From assembly GCA_002412425.1 (NCBI GenBank), contig DHVB01000003.1:18055-46621 (forward strand): a DNA stretch of 28,567 bases, read 5' to 3'. The position numbers were made by a program, and so were the translations under genes. The notes under the pieces were generated by a model that saw nothing but the letters and a program-made list of their open reading frames with translations, was not told where the DNA came from and searched no databases. The DNA comes from Bacteroidales bacterium UBA5219. Its GTDB lineage: Bacteria > Bacteroidota > Bacteroidia > Bacteroidales > ML635J-15. Positions 1 through 7,782 of this stretch are shown here, in pieces (within the stretch, counting starts at the first letter, position 1; each line of letters opens with the position of its first letter).

Positions 1-60
1 ACACTTCTGAAACACCTTGAAATAGTGTCGGTTTAACACTTGTTTTGCGACAATCTCTTT
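1..60 (+). repeat. Fragment of an intergenic repeat family (copy A)
   Basis: The first 60 bases match the right-hand part of the repeat at 3089-3146. Both begin ACACTTCTGAAAC, then (A/T)CCTTGAAA, and both later carry TTGTTTTG(C/A)GACA followed by a similar TCT-ending stretch. The middle differs and needs gaps. Only the right part is visible because the window begins here. Its position just ahead of a gene on the plus strand, and the placement of the other copies directly after stop codons, suggest it lies downstream of a gene outside the window. That last point is inference. Confidence 0.5.
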
Positions 61-108
61 AATTTACAGGCTTTTAATTGCTTAATTTCATTATTTTAAA
101 GAAAGTTT

Positions 109-999
109 ATGCAGGAGAATAAGAAAAATTCAATTAGTATAGCTGTGGCTAGTGGCAAAGGTGGCACAGGAAAAACTATGTTGTCTTTATCGCTTTTTAA
201 TTCTATTAAAAACAAATATGATGATGTAGTTTTGCTCGATGCTGATGCAGAAGAACCAAACGATTTACTGTTTTTTGATGCCGAAGAAATTAGCTCTACA
301 GATGTTACTCAAAAAATACCAGTTATAGATGTTAACAAATGTAAGTTTTGTGGCAAATGTCGTGATTGGTGTAATTATAATGCTATTTTTCTTCTTGCTA
401 GTACAAAATTTATTAAACTTACCGAAGAACTTTGTCATGGTTGTGGTGCTTGCTCTGTAGCTTGTGAGTTTGGTGCTATAACAGAAAAAGATGCAAGTTT
501 AGGAAGTGTGAAAAATTTTATTTGTGATGGAAAGAAAAACTTGTATGAAGCTATGATGCATCAAGGGGTTATGACACCAGTAAATGTTATTAAAGTAGCT
601 CATAAAATTACAAATAAGCATAAAATTAGAATAATTGATTCGCCACCAGGCACATCTTGTCCATTTATTCATGCAGTTGCAGAAGTTGATTATATTATTT
701 TGATTACAGAACCAACACCTTTTGGTTTATCAGATTTAAAACAGTCGATTTCTACATTAGAAAGTATGAATAAAAAATATGGAGTTGTTGTGAATAAAGC
801 AGGCTTAGGCAATAGAGCGATTTATGATTATTTGTCTAGCGAAGGCATAGAATTACTTTTGGAAATTCCTTTTGATAAGGATATTGCAAGAAAATATTCT
901 GAAGGAAAAATTATATCTGATTTTAAGCCAGAATTAGCAAAAGATTTAGAAAAAATGTTTGATTATTTATTGAATAAGTATGGAAATAGCAGTAATTAG
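109..999 (+). CDS. MinD/Mrp-superfamily P-loop ATPase with inserted 2x[4Fe-4S] ferredoxin domain (first of a pair)
   Basis: This 296-residue cytoplasmic protein has a deviant Walker A motif, GKGGTGKT, at residues 16-23, and a switch-like DSPPGT motif in the second half, as in MinD, Mrp and NifH-type ATPases. A bacterial ferredoxin module is inserted between them, with cysteines at 78, 81, 84, 88 and again at 109, 112, 115, 119, enough for two [4Fe-4S] clusters. This is the COG1149-type architecture found in anaerobes. Its biochemical role is not settled; ATP-dependent electron transfer or Fe-S cofactor assembly are plausible. The 3' end overlaps the next gene, a paralogue, by 20 bases, so the two are surely co-translated and probably form a heterodimer (inference). 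The start at 109 is the first ATG ahead of the P-loop. Confidence 0.88.
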   Translation: MQENKKNSISIAVASGKGGTGKTMLSLSLFNSIKNKYDDVVLLDADAEEPNDLLFFDAEEISSTDVTQKIPVIDVNKCKFCGKCRDWCNYNAIFLLASTKFIKLTEELCHGCGACSVACEFGAITEKDASLGSVKNFICDGKKNLYEAMMHQGVMTPVNVIKVAHKITNKHKIRIIDSPPGTSCPFIHAVAEVDYIILITEPTPFGLSDLKQSISTLESMNKKYGVVVNKAGLGNRAIYDYLSSEGIELLLEIPFDKDIARKYSEGKIISDFKPELAKDLEKMFDYLLNKYGNSSN

Positions 1000-1858
1000 T
1001 GGAAAAGGTGGAACAGGAAAAAGCAGTATTACGGCAGCTATAACTAATGCTCTAGGCAATGTTGTTTTAGCTGATTGTGATGTTGATACAGCGAATTTAC
1101 ATTTATTATTTAATCCTGAAATAGAAGAGGAAGAAAGTTTTGTTGGAGCAGAAACTGCTGTAATTGACTATGGTATTTGTATTAATTGTGGCGAATGTAT
1201 GAATTACTGTCGTTTTGATGCAATTAGTAAGGATAAAAATGAAAATATTGTAATTTCAGATATTTTTTGCGATGGCTGTGGACTTTGTGAAAAAATTTGT
1301 CCTGAAAAAGCAATTTCGATGTTGGCTTCAACAGATAGCAAACTTTTATCAGGTAATTTTAGATTTGGTAAAATGGTTTTAGGACATCTTGCTCCGGGTG
1401 AAGAAAATTCGGGAAAACTTGTAAATTTAGTTAGAGATAGAGCGAGAGAAATTTCAAAAACCAACAATATAGAGCATATTATCATTGACGGTCCGCCAGG
1501 AATAGGTTGTCCTGTTATTTCAACAGTTACAGGTGTGGATTATTGCATTATTGTAACAGAGCCATCGCTCTCAGGCTTGCATGATTTAAAACGCACAATA
1601 GAATTAGTTGAAAGTTTTAAACTGAACTTTGGAATTTTGATAAATAAGGCAGATTTAAACGATAAAATAAATGTAAAAATTACAGAGTTTTGTAATCAAA
1701 ATAATTACAATTTATTAGGGCAAATTAATTTTGACACTAATTTTGTTGAAGCCATGTTAAATACCAAAACAATTGGTGAAATGTTTCCAGAAAGTGAATC
1801 GTATGGTGTTGTAAAGCATATGGTTAAAAAAGTTTTACTTAGTCTTAGCGAAAGTTAA
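980..1858 (+). CDS. MinD/Mrp-superfamily P-loop ATPase with inserted 2x[4Fe-4S] ferredoxin domain (second of a pair)
   Basis: A 292-residue paralogue of the preceding gene with the same plan. The deviant Walker A motif GKGGTGKS is at residues 8-15, a double CxxCxxCxxxC ferredoxin insertion follows (CINCGECMNYC, then CDGCGLCEKIC), and the nucleotide-switch motif DGPPGIGCP lies in the second half. It starts inside the end of the upstream gene in another frame. Pairs of such proteins are known in anaerobes and often occur near dinitrogenase-cofactor-like (NifX/NifB-type) genes, but none is visible here. The substrate is unknown; an ATP-gated electron-transfer or metallocluster-loading role is inference from the architecture. 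A heptose kinase follows 41 bases later on the same strand. Confidence 0.88.
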   Translation: MEIAVISGKGGTGKSSITAAITNALGNVVLADCDVDTANLHLLFNPEIEEEESFVGAETAVIDYGICINCGECMNYCRFDAISKDKNENIVISDIFCDGCGLCEKICPEKAISMLASTDSKLLSGNFRFGKMVLGHLAPGEENSGKLVNLVRDRAREISKTNNIEHIIIDGPPGIGCPVISTVTGVDYCIIVTEPSLSGLHDLKRTIELVESFKLNFGILINKADLNDKINVKITEFCNQNNYNLLGQINFDTNFVEAMLNTKTIGEMFPESESYGVVKHMVKKVLLSLSES

Positions 1859-1899
1859 TTTTATATTTATATTTTTGCAGAAGACTAAAGTTTGGTATT

Positions 1900-2889
1900 A
1901 TGGAAATTAGTAAAACTCAAATTCTTTCGTATTTAGAAAAATTTAAAACAAAAAGAGTTTTAATTATTGGTGATGTAATGATTGATTCTTACATGTGGGG
2001 AGTTGTTAATCGTATTTCTCCCGAAGCTCCAATTCCTATTGTGTCGGTTGTGAATAGAGAATATAGAATGGGAGGAGCAGCGAATGTTGCTTTTAATATT
2101 AAATCTTTAGGTGCTGAACCAATTTTATGTGCTGTTGTAGGACAAGATGAAAAAGGAAAGATTTTTAGAGACTTGTTGAAACAAAATTCTATGTCTGACG
2201 AAGGTTTACTTTCTTTGCCAGATAGAAAAACAACAATAAAAACAAGAATTATTTGTGGTTCGCAACATATGTTAAGGGTTGATGATGAGGTTGATACCGA
2301 GATTGATGAGAAAAGTTCGGAAATTTTGGTAGAAAAAGTTGAAAAAATTATTGCAAAACAAAAAATTGACTTGATAATTTTTGAAGATTATGATAAAGGG
2401 GTTTTAAATCCTAAATTTATTTCAAAAGTTATTAAAATTGCTAAGAAAAACTCTATTTTCACAGCTGTTGACCCTAAAAAACGAAATTTCAATTCATATA
2501 ATGGAGTTGATTTGTTTAAGCCAAATTTTAAAGAATTTTGCGAAGGTACAAACTCAGAAATTTCAAAAACTGATTTAAAAGAAATTGCAAAATCTGCACA
2601 AAAATTTCTTGAATCTTCTGCGATAAGCACTCTTTTATTAACACTTTCTGAGCATGGAGTTTTTATTTCAGATATAAAAAATAATTTCCATTTTCCTGCC
2701 GAAAGACGATTGATTGCTGATGTCTCTGGGGCAGGGGACACCGTAATAAGTGTTGCAGGATTATTGCTTAGTGCAGGAGCTTCACTATCTGAAATTGCTA
2801 GTATTTCAAATATTGCAGGAGGTTTAGTTTGTGAAAAATCTGGCGTTGTTCCTATTGAGCCTGAGGAATTGCAGAATGAATTTAGGTAA
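1900..2889 (+). CDS. rfaE1: PfkB-family D-glycero-beta-D-manno-heptose-7-phosphate kinase
   Basis: A 329-residue ribokinase/PfkB-fold sugar kinase. The N-terminal motif with PEAPIPIV (41-48) and the sugar-binding GGAANVA stretch (58-64) are typical of the kinase half of HldE/RfaE. The C-terminal GAGDT motif (277-281) supplies the catalytic Asp280. The enzyme phosphorylates heptose 7-phosphate at C1 in ADP-heptose synthesis for the LPS core. The protein stops after the kinase domain, so it is the stand-alone kinase form rather than the kinase-adenylyltransferase fusion. It lies 41 bases after the paired ATPases; a TATTTTTG box at 1870-1877 resembles a Bacteroidota -7 element but has no clear -33 partner. 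A related PfkB substrate cannot be fully excluded. Confidence 0.88.
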   Translation: MEISKTQILSYLEKFKTKRVLIIGDVMIDSYMWGVVNRISPEAPIPIVSVVNREYRMGGAANVAFNIKSLGAEPILCAVVGQDEKGKIFRDLLKQNSMSDEGLLSLPDRKTTIKTRIICGSQHMLRVDDEVDTEIDEKSSEILVEKVEKIIAKQKIDLIIFEDYDKGVLNPKFISKVIKIAKKNSIFTAVDPKKRNFNSYNGVDLFKPNFKEFCEGTNSEISKTDLKEIAKSAQKFLESSAISTLLLTLSEHGVFISDIKNNFHFPAERRLIADVSGAGDTVISVAGLLLSAGASLSEIASISNIAGGLVCEKSGVVPIEPEELQNEFR

Positions 2890-2902
2890 ATTATGATTAT
2901 GG

Positions 2903-3146
2903 CGGTGTCTCATAAGTGTCAAACTGCTGACCTGAGTTCATAAAGTTAAAAGTTCATAAAGTTTTTAAAGTCGGTTTTATAACAAAATGTGTCAACTTTT
3001 ATTAGGACGCGACACTTTTAACTTTAACCTTTTAACTTTTAACTCAAGTGTACGCTCCTTCGTCCTCAATTTCAGCGCCTTGCATTTTAACACTTCTGAA
3101 ACTCCTTGAAAATTCATTGTCTAAAATTTGTTTTGAGACAGTTTCT
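2903..3146. repeat. Intergenic palindrome-rich repeat (copy B)
   Basis: This non-coding stretch begins 13 bases after the heptose kinase stop and fills nearly all the gap to the convergent surface-protein gene. It starts CGGTGTCTCATAAGTGTCAA, close to the start of the copy at 7661. It contains A/T-rich tandem units of the TTCATAAAGTT type (2937-2970) facing complementary AACTTTTAACT units (about 3020-3044), so it can fold into a long hairpin. An inner AGGACG/CGTCCT pair (3004-3009 and 3061-3066) extends this. The right part (3089-3146) is shared with the fragment at 1-60. No reading frame is apparent. It may be a miniature mobile element or a structured terminator-like repeat. Confidence 0.65.
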
Positions 3147-3154
3147 ACGTATAA

Positions 3155-5593
3155 TTATTGTTTTACAAATTTTTGTATTCCAGTTTTACCATTATCTGTT
3201 GATAAAATAATAAGGTAAGTTCCTGAAACTAAATCAGAAATATTTATTTCGCTATTTGAGAAAGTTAAATCTGTTTGTACAAGTTTTCCGTTTATGTCAA
3301 AAATTTGCACAATAGCATTTTCCACATTGCAATTTATGTATAATACTTCTTTTGCAGGATTTGGGAAAATAGTAAATTCAATATTTTGAATTAGTATATC
3401 TTCAAGCATTGTAATATAATCAGGATAAACACTTGTGCCTTCAACAATAAAGTTAACATTATAATTTTGGTCGTTAGTAGTTTCAATTTCAAAAGCAGTC
3501 CAATTTGGATGTATAAAGCTGGTAACAAACGCTTGTATATTAGTACTTTCAGGAATATTGCCAAAGTGATATTGACCATTGTCGCCAGTAACTTTTACAC
3601 CAATAAATTCGTTAATATCACTATTTCTTAAAACAACAACCATTTCATTTAATGGATTTAAACTTTCATTGCTATTCATAGTTCCAACAATACCATACAT
3701 TACATTTGAGCCTTGGCTTTCTGCTAGTGCAATATGATGTATGTTGGCTATATATACTGTTTCTTCAGCCATTGGAATGCTTGTAGCATTTTCGTGAACA
3801 ACAACATTTTGATAATAAACATGTTCTGCCACATTATAATTTTCAGGATATTGAATAAATGAACCTAAATAATAATTGCCAACTTCTAAATCTATAAATT
3901 CTGCTTGTCCATTATCGTTTACAAATTGTTCAGTTACGAAAACTACAACTATATTATTATCAGGATCTATGGTTTCTTTATATGGTTTAACTTTTATATG
4001 ATTTTCAGGGAAGTTAATTGCCGGTTCATCAAAAGTTACATTAGCAATTATTTTATTTGTACCAATAGTTTCATTTATAAAGTAAACAGTACCTTGCACC
4101 ACAGAACAATTATGTTCAGTACGACTTAAAATATTATAAGTTCCGCTTGAGAAATTTTCGCCTAAACTTAAATTTGAGCCTGTTCCAATAATTTCATCAG
4201 TAACAGCAACACCACCCATAGTAACCCAATAATAAGTTCCTGCTATGCTGTTTTCTATAGTAATACCACCGCTTGTGCCTTCAGGCAAAATTCCATTTTC
4301 TGGATTTTGTGATACTACAACTTGTTCAGGAAGAGGGTTAACAGTTAGGTTTAATGTGATAATGCTATCGCAACCATAAACATTAGTAAATTCTGCTGTA
4401 TAAGTTCCTGTTTCAGTATAATCTTGTTCATTCCAAGAATAAATATCGCCTTCACAAATGCTGTGTTCTTCTGAATAAGAATTTGATGCAGTTGCAAATA
4501 CAACTTTAATGGTATCTGCATCTGTACAGCCATTTGTGTAGTTTTCTGTCCAAATTACCTCAAAGTAAGGTTGGTCTGAGTTTTCAGTATTTATAATTGT
4601 AGATGTAATTGTGGTGTTTGGGTCATTAGTGTCTTCAAAATTTATATACTCAGTACTACTTGTTGACCATGTGCCTATTCCTATACTTGGGATAGCATTA
4701 AGTTGTCCTGTTAGACCACAGAAATAAGTGTCTCCACCTGCATTTGCTAGAGGTGCTTCCATAAAATGAACAGTATAAGGTCCTGCGGTGTCGGTGCAAA
4801 ATCCTGGAGATAATTCTGGTCCAGTTTCTTCTATCCAGTAAAAATCGTAGTATCCGTAGTGAGGAACTGTTACAGAAGTTTCAGTATAGTTTGAATTCTC
4901 AAAAACAACACCAGTTGTACTACAATACCAATAGCCTGTAATGCCTATGCCTGGAAATTCTGCTCTTAATTTATAATAGGTTAATCCACAGGCAGTTGAG
5001 TCTGCTGGGTCTGTTAATATATTAGGAGTTGGCTTTTTCCAGAAAGTTATACTTACATCATCTGTAGCAACACATGTGAAAGAGTTATTAGTAATAGCTG
5101 TGTTAGATGCTTTCCAAGTATATACTATTGTTCCATAATAAGATGTGCATACTTGAGTTGTTGGATCTGTATGATCTTCGTAAGAAGTACCATTTGGCAA
5201 CCATGCACCAGGAAAACCTCCGCTTATTGCTCCCAAAGTAGCACAATAACCACAAACATCTTGATCTTCTCCCGCATAAGCAATTGGGTTTTCAACAAAC
5301 TCAATTTGAACGGTATCAGTAGTGTAGCAACTTGTTAGATTAGTATTGTTTTCTCTAAATACAAACTGGTAAACTCCTGTTTCACTTACAGTTACATGAG
5401 AGTTATTATTGTATATGTCTTGTATATCTGCTGTCGCTGTGCTTGGTTGTGGAACCATTTGCCAAACCCCGCTAGGAGTATAGTTAGGGCTTGGAGCAAG
5501 GCTCCACTGAGCATGTAAATTATATTCATATCCACAAACAGCATCATCTAATTCTGCATTTGCTTGAGGGCGTTGATAGAAAGTTACCCACAT
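3155..5593 (-). CDS. T9SS-secreted surface protein, C-terminal fragment with type A sorting domain
   Basis: This 812-residue frame is the downstream part of a gene broken near 5600. It opens with four Ig-like/PKD-like units of roughly 90-110 residues, each marked by a CG-containing strand (CGYEYNLHA, CGYCATLGA, CGLTYYKLRA, CGLTGQLNA) and a later W-rich strand. A region beginning SICEGDIYSWN follows, of a type common in Bacteroidota adhesins. A carboxypeptidase-regulatory-like beta domain precedes the end. The last ~75 residues are a T9SS type A sorting domain with the IFPNPAKEVLYI motif and a terminal strand ending KFVKQ. The first ATG (5591-5593) has no leader peptide ahead of it and lies in mid-domain, so it is probably not a true start. 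Confidence 0.75.
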   Translation of the reverse strand: MWVTFYQRPQANAELDDAVCGYEYNLHAQWSLAPSPNYTPSGVWQMVPQPSTATADIQDIYNNNSHVTVSETGVYQFVFRENNTNLTSCYTTDTVQIEFVENPIAYAGEDQDVCGYCATLGAISGGFPGAWLPNGTSYEDHTDPTTQVCTSYYGTIVYTWKASNTAITNNSFTCVATDDVSITFWKKPTPNILTDPADSTACGLTYYKLRAEFPGIGITGYWYCSTTGVVFENSNYTETSVTVPHYGYYDFYWIEETGPELSPGFCTDTAGPYTVHFMEAPLANAGGDTYFCGLTGQLNAIPSIGIGTWSTSSTEYINFEDTNDPNTTITSTIINTENSDQPYFEVIWTENYTNGCTDADTIKVVFATASNSYSEEHSICEGDIYSWNEQDYTETGTYTAEFTNVYGCDSIITLNLTVNPLPEQVVVSQNPENGILPEGTSGGITIENSIAGTYYWVTMGGVAVTDEIIGTGSNLSLGENFSSGTYNILSRTEHNCSVVQGTVYFINETIGTNKIIANVTFDEPAINFPENHIKVKPYKETIDPDNNIVVVFVTEQFVNDNGQAEFIDLEVGNYYLGSFIQYPENYNVAEHVYYQNVVVHENATSIPMAEETVYIANIHHIALAESQGSNVMYGIVGTMNSNESLNPLNEMVVVLRNSDINEFIGVKVTGDNGQYHFGNIPESTNIQAFVTSFIHPNWTAFEIETTNDQNYNVNFIVEGTSVYPDYITMLEDILIQNIEFTIFPNPAKEVLYINCNVENAIVQIFDINGKLVQTDLTFSNSEINISDLVSGTYLIILSTDNGKTGIQKFVKQ

Positions 5594-6804
5594 AGTATCT
5601 GTGGTAATGAGATTGTGTTAGTCATAGTCCAAACAAAAGGAAATTGAACATAAGCAGAATCGCCAAAATTTTCAGGATTAGAGATGGTTACTGTAGCATT
5701 AGGCAAGTTAGGATCGTCAAATGGATTTGCAATATTAGAGCTTATCCATTTTCCAGTTGCCCAGCTATAACCTGATGTGTCTGCATCTAATTGGAAGGAG
5801 TTTCCGCAAAGTTCTGCTTCACTTACAAGTCCAACACTAGCCATTGGTGTTTTTGCAAAAACTACCTCTTTAGAAGCTGTCCCTTGGCAAATTATACCTC
5901 CAGTAGTATTAGTTTCTGTCCATTCAAAGCGATAACGACAAGTCGCACCAGGATAATTCGCAATATTTACTGTAGTGTTAGGAGATGTAACAAGTGATAT
6001 ATATGGTGGAGTAGTTGGTATTACCCAATTATTCTCTTCATCATTCCAGATATATGAACTCCATTGCCCATCAGCATCTGGAGTAGTGATTACGTTTAAA
6101 TTATATGAATTTCCACAAACTGTATCGTAAGCGTTTGTTACTATTGGATTAGGTGCTTGCACAAATGTTATTTCCACAGATGCTACATCAGAACAAGTTC
6201 CATTTGTTACAGTCCAAGTAAAAGTGTGTGTGCCTGGTTGACTTACCATAATATCTGTATTTGCATCGTTAACATTACCACCATTGATTGGAACAAATTC
6301 CACATTTGAACTCCAATAGCCACTTAATCCAGATTGCGGTGGCGTAGCATTTAAAAAACCTGTTAGTCCACAAAAGCTTGTTTGAGTTTGTGAAATTTGA
6401 GCAGTTGGTGTACTAAACCAAGTAATAGCAAATGGATTTGATTGATGCATGCATGGGTCGTCAGGATCAACAATGCCACCTAGATTATTTCTTGCTCTAG
6501 CAGCAATATGATAAGTAATACCGTATTGACCATCAGGAATGTCTGAAAAACAAAAATCTGGTGTTGATTTCCTTGCTAAGACTTGAGAAGAATTATTCGG
6601 ATCAAATAATACAAACTCTAAAATATCATCTCCATCTAAAACAGCACCACTATGCCCAACTTCGCTACACTGATTGTCGCAAAGATAAACTGGCTCGGTT
6701 TGATTCATGTTACCAGCATTAGTTGTGCATTGTGCATTAACATATAAGGCTGAGTTTATAAGAACTATAAGCAAATAAACTATTTTTAATACTGACTTTT
6801 TCAT
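5584..6804 (-). CDS. T9SS-secreted surface protein, N-terminal fragment with signal peptide
   Basis: This frame carries the export signal of the split surface protein. The best start is the ATG at 6802-6804, giving MKKSVLKIVYLLIVLINSAL and a signal-peptide cleavage site near VNAQ; a longer frame from 6864 adds 20 residues that only spoil the signal. After a ~115-residue cysteine-containing leader domain come three Ig-like units marked CGLTGFLNA, CGNSYNLNV and CGNSFQLDA. These match the units in the downstream fragment. The frame then runs off into ISLPQILCG and stops, while another frame at the same place reads on as ITTDTMWVTFYQRP, the natural continuation. A TATATTTG box lies at 6827-6834. 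The protein is probably exported by Sec and then the T9SS. Confidence 0.75.
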   Translation of the reverse strand: MKKSVLKIVYLLIVLINSALYVNAQCTTNAGNMNQTEPVYLCDNQCSEVGHSGAVLDGDDILEFVLFDPNNSSQVLARKSTPDFCFSDIPDGQYGITYHIAARARNNLGGIVDPDDPCMHQSNPFAITWFSTPTAQISQTQTSFCGLTGFLNATPPQSGLSGYWSSNVEFVPINGGNVNDANTDIMVSQPGTHTFTWTVTNGTCSDVASVEITFVQAPNPIVTNAYDTVCGNSYNLNVITTPDADGQWSSYIWNDEENNWVIPTTPPYISLVTSPNTTVNIANYPGATCRYRFEWTETNTTGGIICQGTASKEVVFAKTPMASVGLVSEAELCGNSFQLDADTSGYSWATGKWISSNIANPFDDPNLPNATVTISNPENFGDSAYVQFPFVWTMTNTISLPQILCG

Positions 6805-6826
6805 AACAATGTTTTTTACAATTATA

Positions 6827-6834
6827 CAAATATA
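6827..6834 (-). promoter_or_regulatory. Candidate -7 box of the surface-protein gene
   Basis: On the minus strand this reads TATATTTG, matching the Bacteroidota -7 consensus TAnnTTTG, about 22 bases before the ATG at 6804. A TTTG occurs upstream but only 12 bases away, closer than the usual 17-23, so the -33 element is unconvincing. Confidence 0.35.
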
Positions 6835-6937
6835 ATTAATTTTTAACAAATAATAACTGAACATAAGACATTAATTTTCATCATTTCGTTGCATGGAAAA
6901 ATGAAAAAAAATGAAATTTTTCAGCTTTTTTATACTT

Positions 6938-7639
6938 TTATTGTGTTAAAAGTTGCTTAAACACTTCTAAATCTTCGGGGAAGGTAATTTTTAAATTTTT
7001 GTTGTCTCCTTCAACAATTTTTATTTCTATATTAGGATAAGCAAAGTTTAGTACAGAACAATCATCAGGAAAAGCAAATTTTTGAGAGTCGTCTAATTTG
7101 TTATATGCGTTGAAAATTGTGTTGAAATCGAAACCTTGAGGCGTTTGTGCTTTGTAAATATTGTCTCTATTAGGAATTGATTTTATAATTTGTGTAGCAT
7201 TGCTTATGTAAATTGTATCTGTAGTTTTTATTGCCGGACTAAGTGCTTTAAACTCATCAAAACCTTTTATAATTTCAGAAATTATTTTGTTAGATGTGTT
7301 TGGTCTTACAGAATCGTGAATTAGAACTTTGATTTTATCCTTAACATTTTCAGTTTCGTTTATTTGTTTTAATCCTCGATATGCAGATTCTCCTCTCGTG
7401 TTTCCGCCAGAAATGATAGCACAAACTTTTTTATAATTATTTTTAGCAAGAATTTCTTTAGTTTCTTCAATAAAATTGGGATTGCTAACTATAATAATTT
7501 TATTTATTAAGTTGTGTGTTTCAAAAGTTTCTATGCTATATTCTAATATGGTTTTATTATTTATCTTTAAGAATTGTTTAGGCAGTTGATTTCCAAATCT
7601 TGTTCCTATTCCTCCAGATAAAATTATAGCATAAACCAT
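6938..7639 (-). CDS. ispD: IspD/TarI-type nucleotidyltransferase (2-C-methyl-D-erythritol 4-phosphate or ribitol 5-phosphate cytidylyltransferase)
   Basis: A 233-residue cytoplasmic GT-A-fold cytidylyltransferase. The CTP-binding loop GGIGTRFGNQLPKQ lies at residues 9-22, with Arg14 and Lys21 in the positions of the catalytic Arg and Lys. A HDSVRP motif and a later RDNIYKAQTPQGF segment are typical of the family. IspD makes CDP-methylerythritol for isoprenoids; the close relative TarI makes CDP-ribitol for surface polymers. The LSGG start and the RDNIY..QTPQGF segment resemble both, so the substrate is uncertain, and ispD is the default label. The gene lies downstream of gcvH, separated by a repeat element that may isolate their transcription. 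No repeated or alternative start competes with the ATG at 7637-7639. Confidence 0.78.
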   Translation of the reverse strand: MVYAIILSGGIGTRFGNQLPKQFLKINNKTILEYSIETFETHNLINKIIIVSNPNFIEETKEILAKNNYKKVCAIISGGNTRGESAYRGLKQINETENVKDKIKVLIHDSVRPNTSNKIISEIIKGFDEFKALSPAIKTTDTIYISNATQIIKSIPNRDNIYKAQTPQGFDFNTIFNAYNKLDDSQKFAFPDDCSVLNFAYPNIEIKIVEGDNKNLKITFPEDLEVFKQLLTQ

Positions 7640-7660
7640 ATAAAATTATGTTAAAAAAAC

Positions 7661-7754
7661 GGTGTCTCAAAAGTGTTCAACTATTATGAGTTTATAAAGT
7701 TCTTAAAGTTTATAAAGTTCATAAAGTGTTAAAAATGAACACTTCTAAGGCACC
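7661..7754. repeat. Intergenic repeat with terminal inverted repeats (copy C)
   Basis: A compact complete copy of the repeat family. The left end GGTGTCTCAAAAGTGTTCA (7661-7679) and the right end (7736-7754) are inverted repeats that pair at 16 of 19 positions. Between them lie tandem units of the TTTATAAAGTTC type separated by TTAAAG or ATAAAG. It lies 28 bases after the gcvH stop on the minus strand. The left end resembles the left end of the repeat at 2903. It has no coding capacity. A miniature inverted-repeat element or a structured terminator are both possible. Confidence 0.65.
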
Positions 7755-7782
7755 ATCATTATTTCGAGTTAGCCTGTATTAT

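Larger units (their letters stand above)
3155..6804 (-). pseudogene. Full extent of the frameshifted T9SS surface-protein gene
   Basis: The two frames above are one gene interrupted by a frame change. On the minus strand the coding sense runs ...TMTNTI up to about 5612, then continues as TTDTMWVTF in a frame consistent with one missing base (or two extra) at about 5608-5616. Together they would make about 1215 residues: signal peptide, seven similar Ig-like units, a beta-domain region and a type A sorting domain. No homopolymer or slippery heptamer is visible at the junction. The break could be a true inactivating mutation, phase variation or an assembly error; the intact flanking domains argue that it is recent. 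Confidence 0.7.

Noticed and set aside
1204..1485. Open frame on the minus strand inside the second ferredoxin-ATPase gene
   Set aside because: It lies wholly within a gene with clear motifs, has no recognisable domain, and is the kind of shadow frame expected in this sequence. The same applies to other frames opposite sprA, kamD, thiolase, CoA transferase and the phosphatase.
1870..1877. Separate promoter for the heptose kinase (TATTTTTG)
   Set aside because: A -7-like box is present, but no -33 TTG is found at a suitable distance, and such boxes are common by chance in AT-rich gaps; read-through from the upstream genes is simpler.
5584..5620. Programmed ribosomal frameshift to join the two surface-protein frames
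   Set aside because: No slippery heptamer, homopolymer or downstream pseudoknot-like structure is visible at the junction, and T9SS cargo is not known to use frameshifting.
6885..6935. A/T-rich hairpin GAAAAAT...ATTTTTC as terminator of the cytidylyltransferase gene
   Set aside because: The stem is only about 7 bases, made almost wholly of A and T, in a sequence where such pairs arise by chance; not strong enough to annotate.
7680..7735. Short tandem TTTATAAAGTTC units considered as a CRISPR array
   Set aside because: Units are about 12 bases, only a few copies, with no spacers of regular length and no cas genes nearby. They fit the inner part of the inverted-repeat element.
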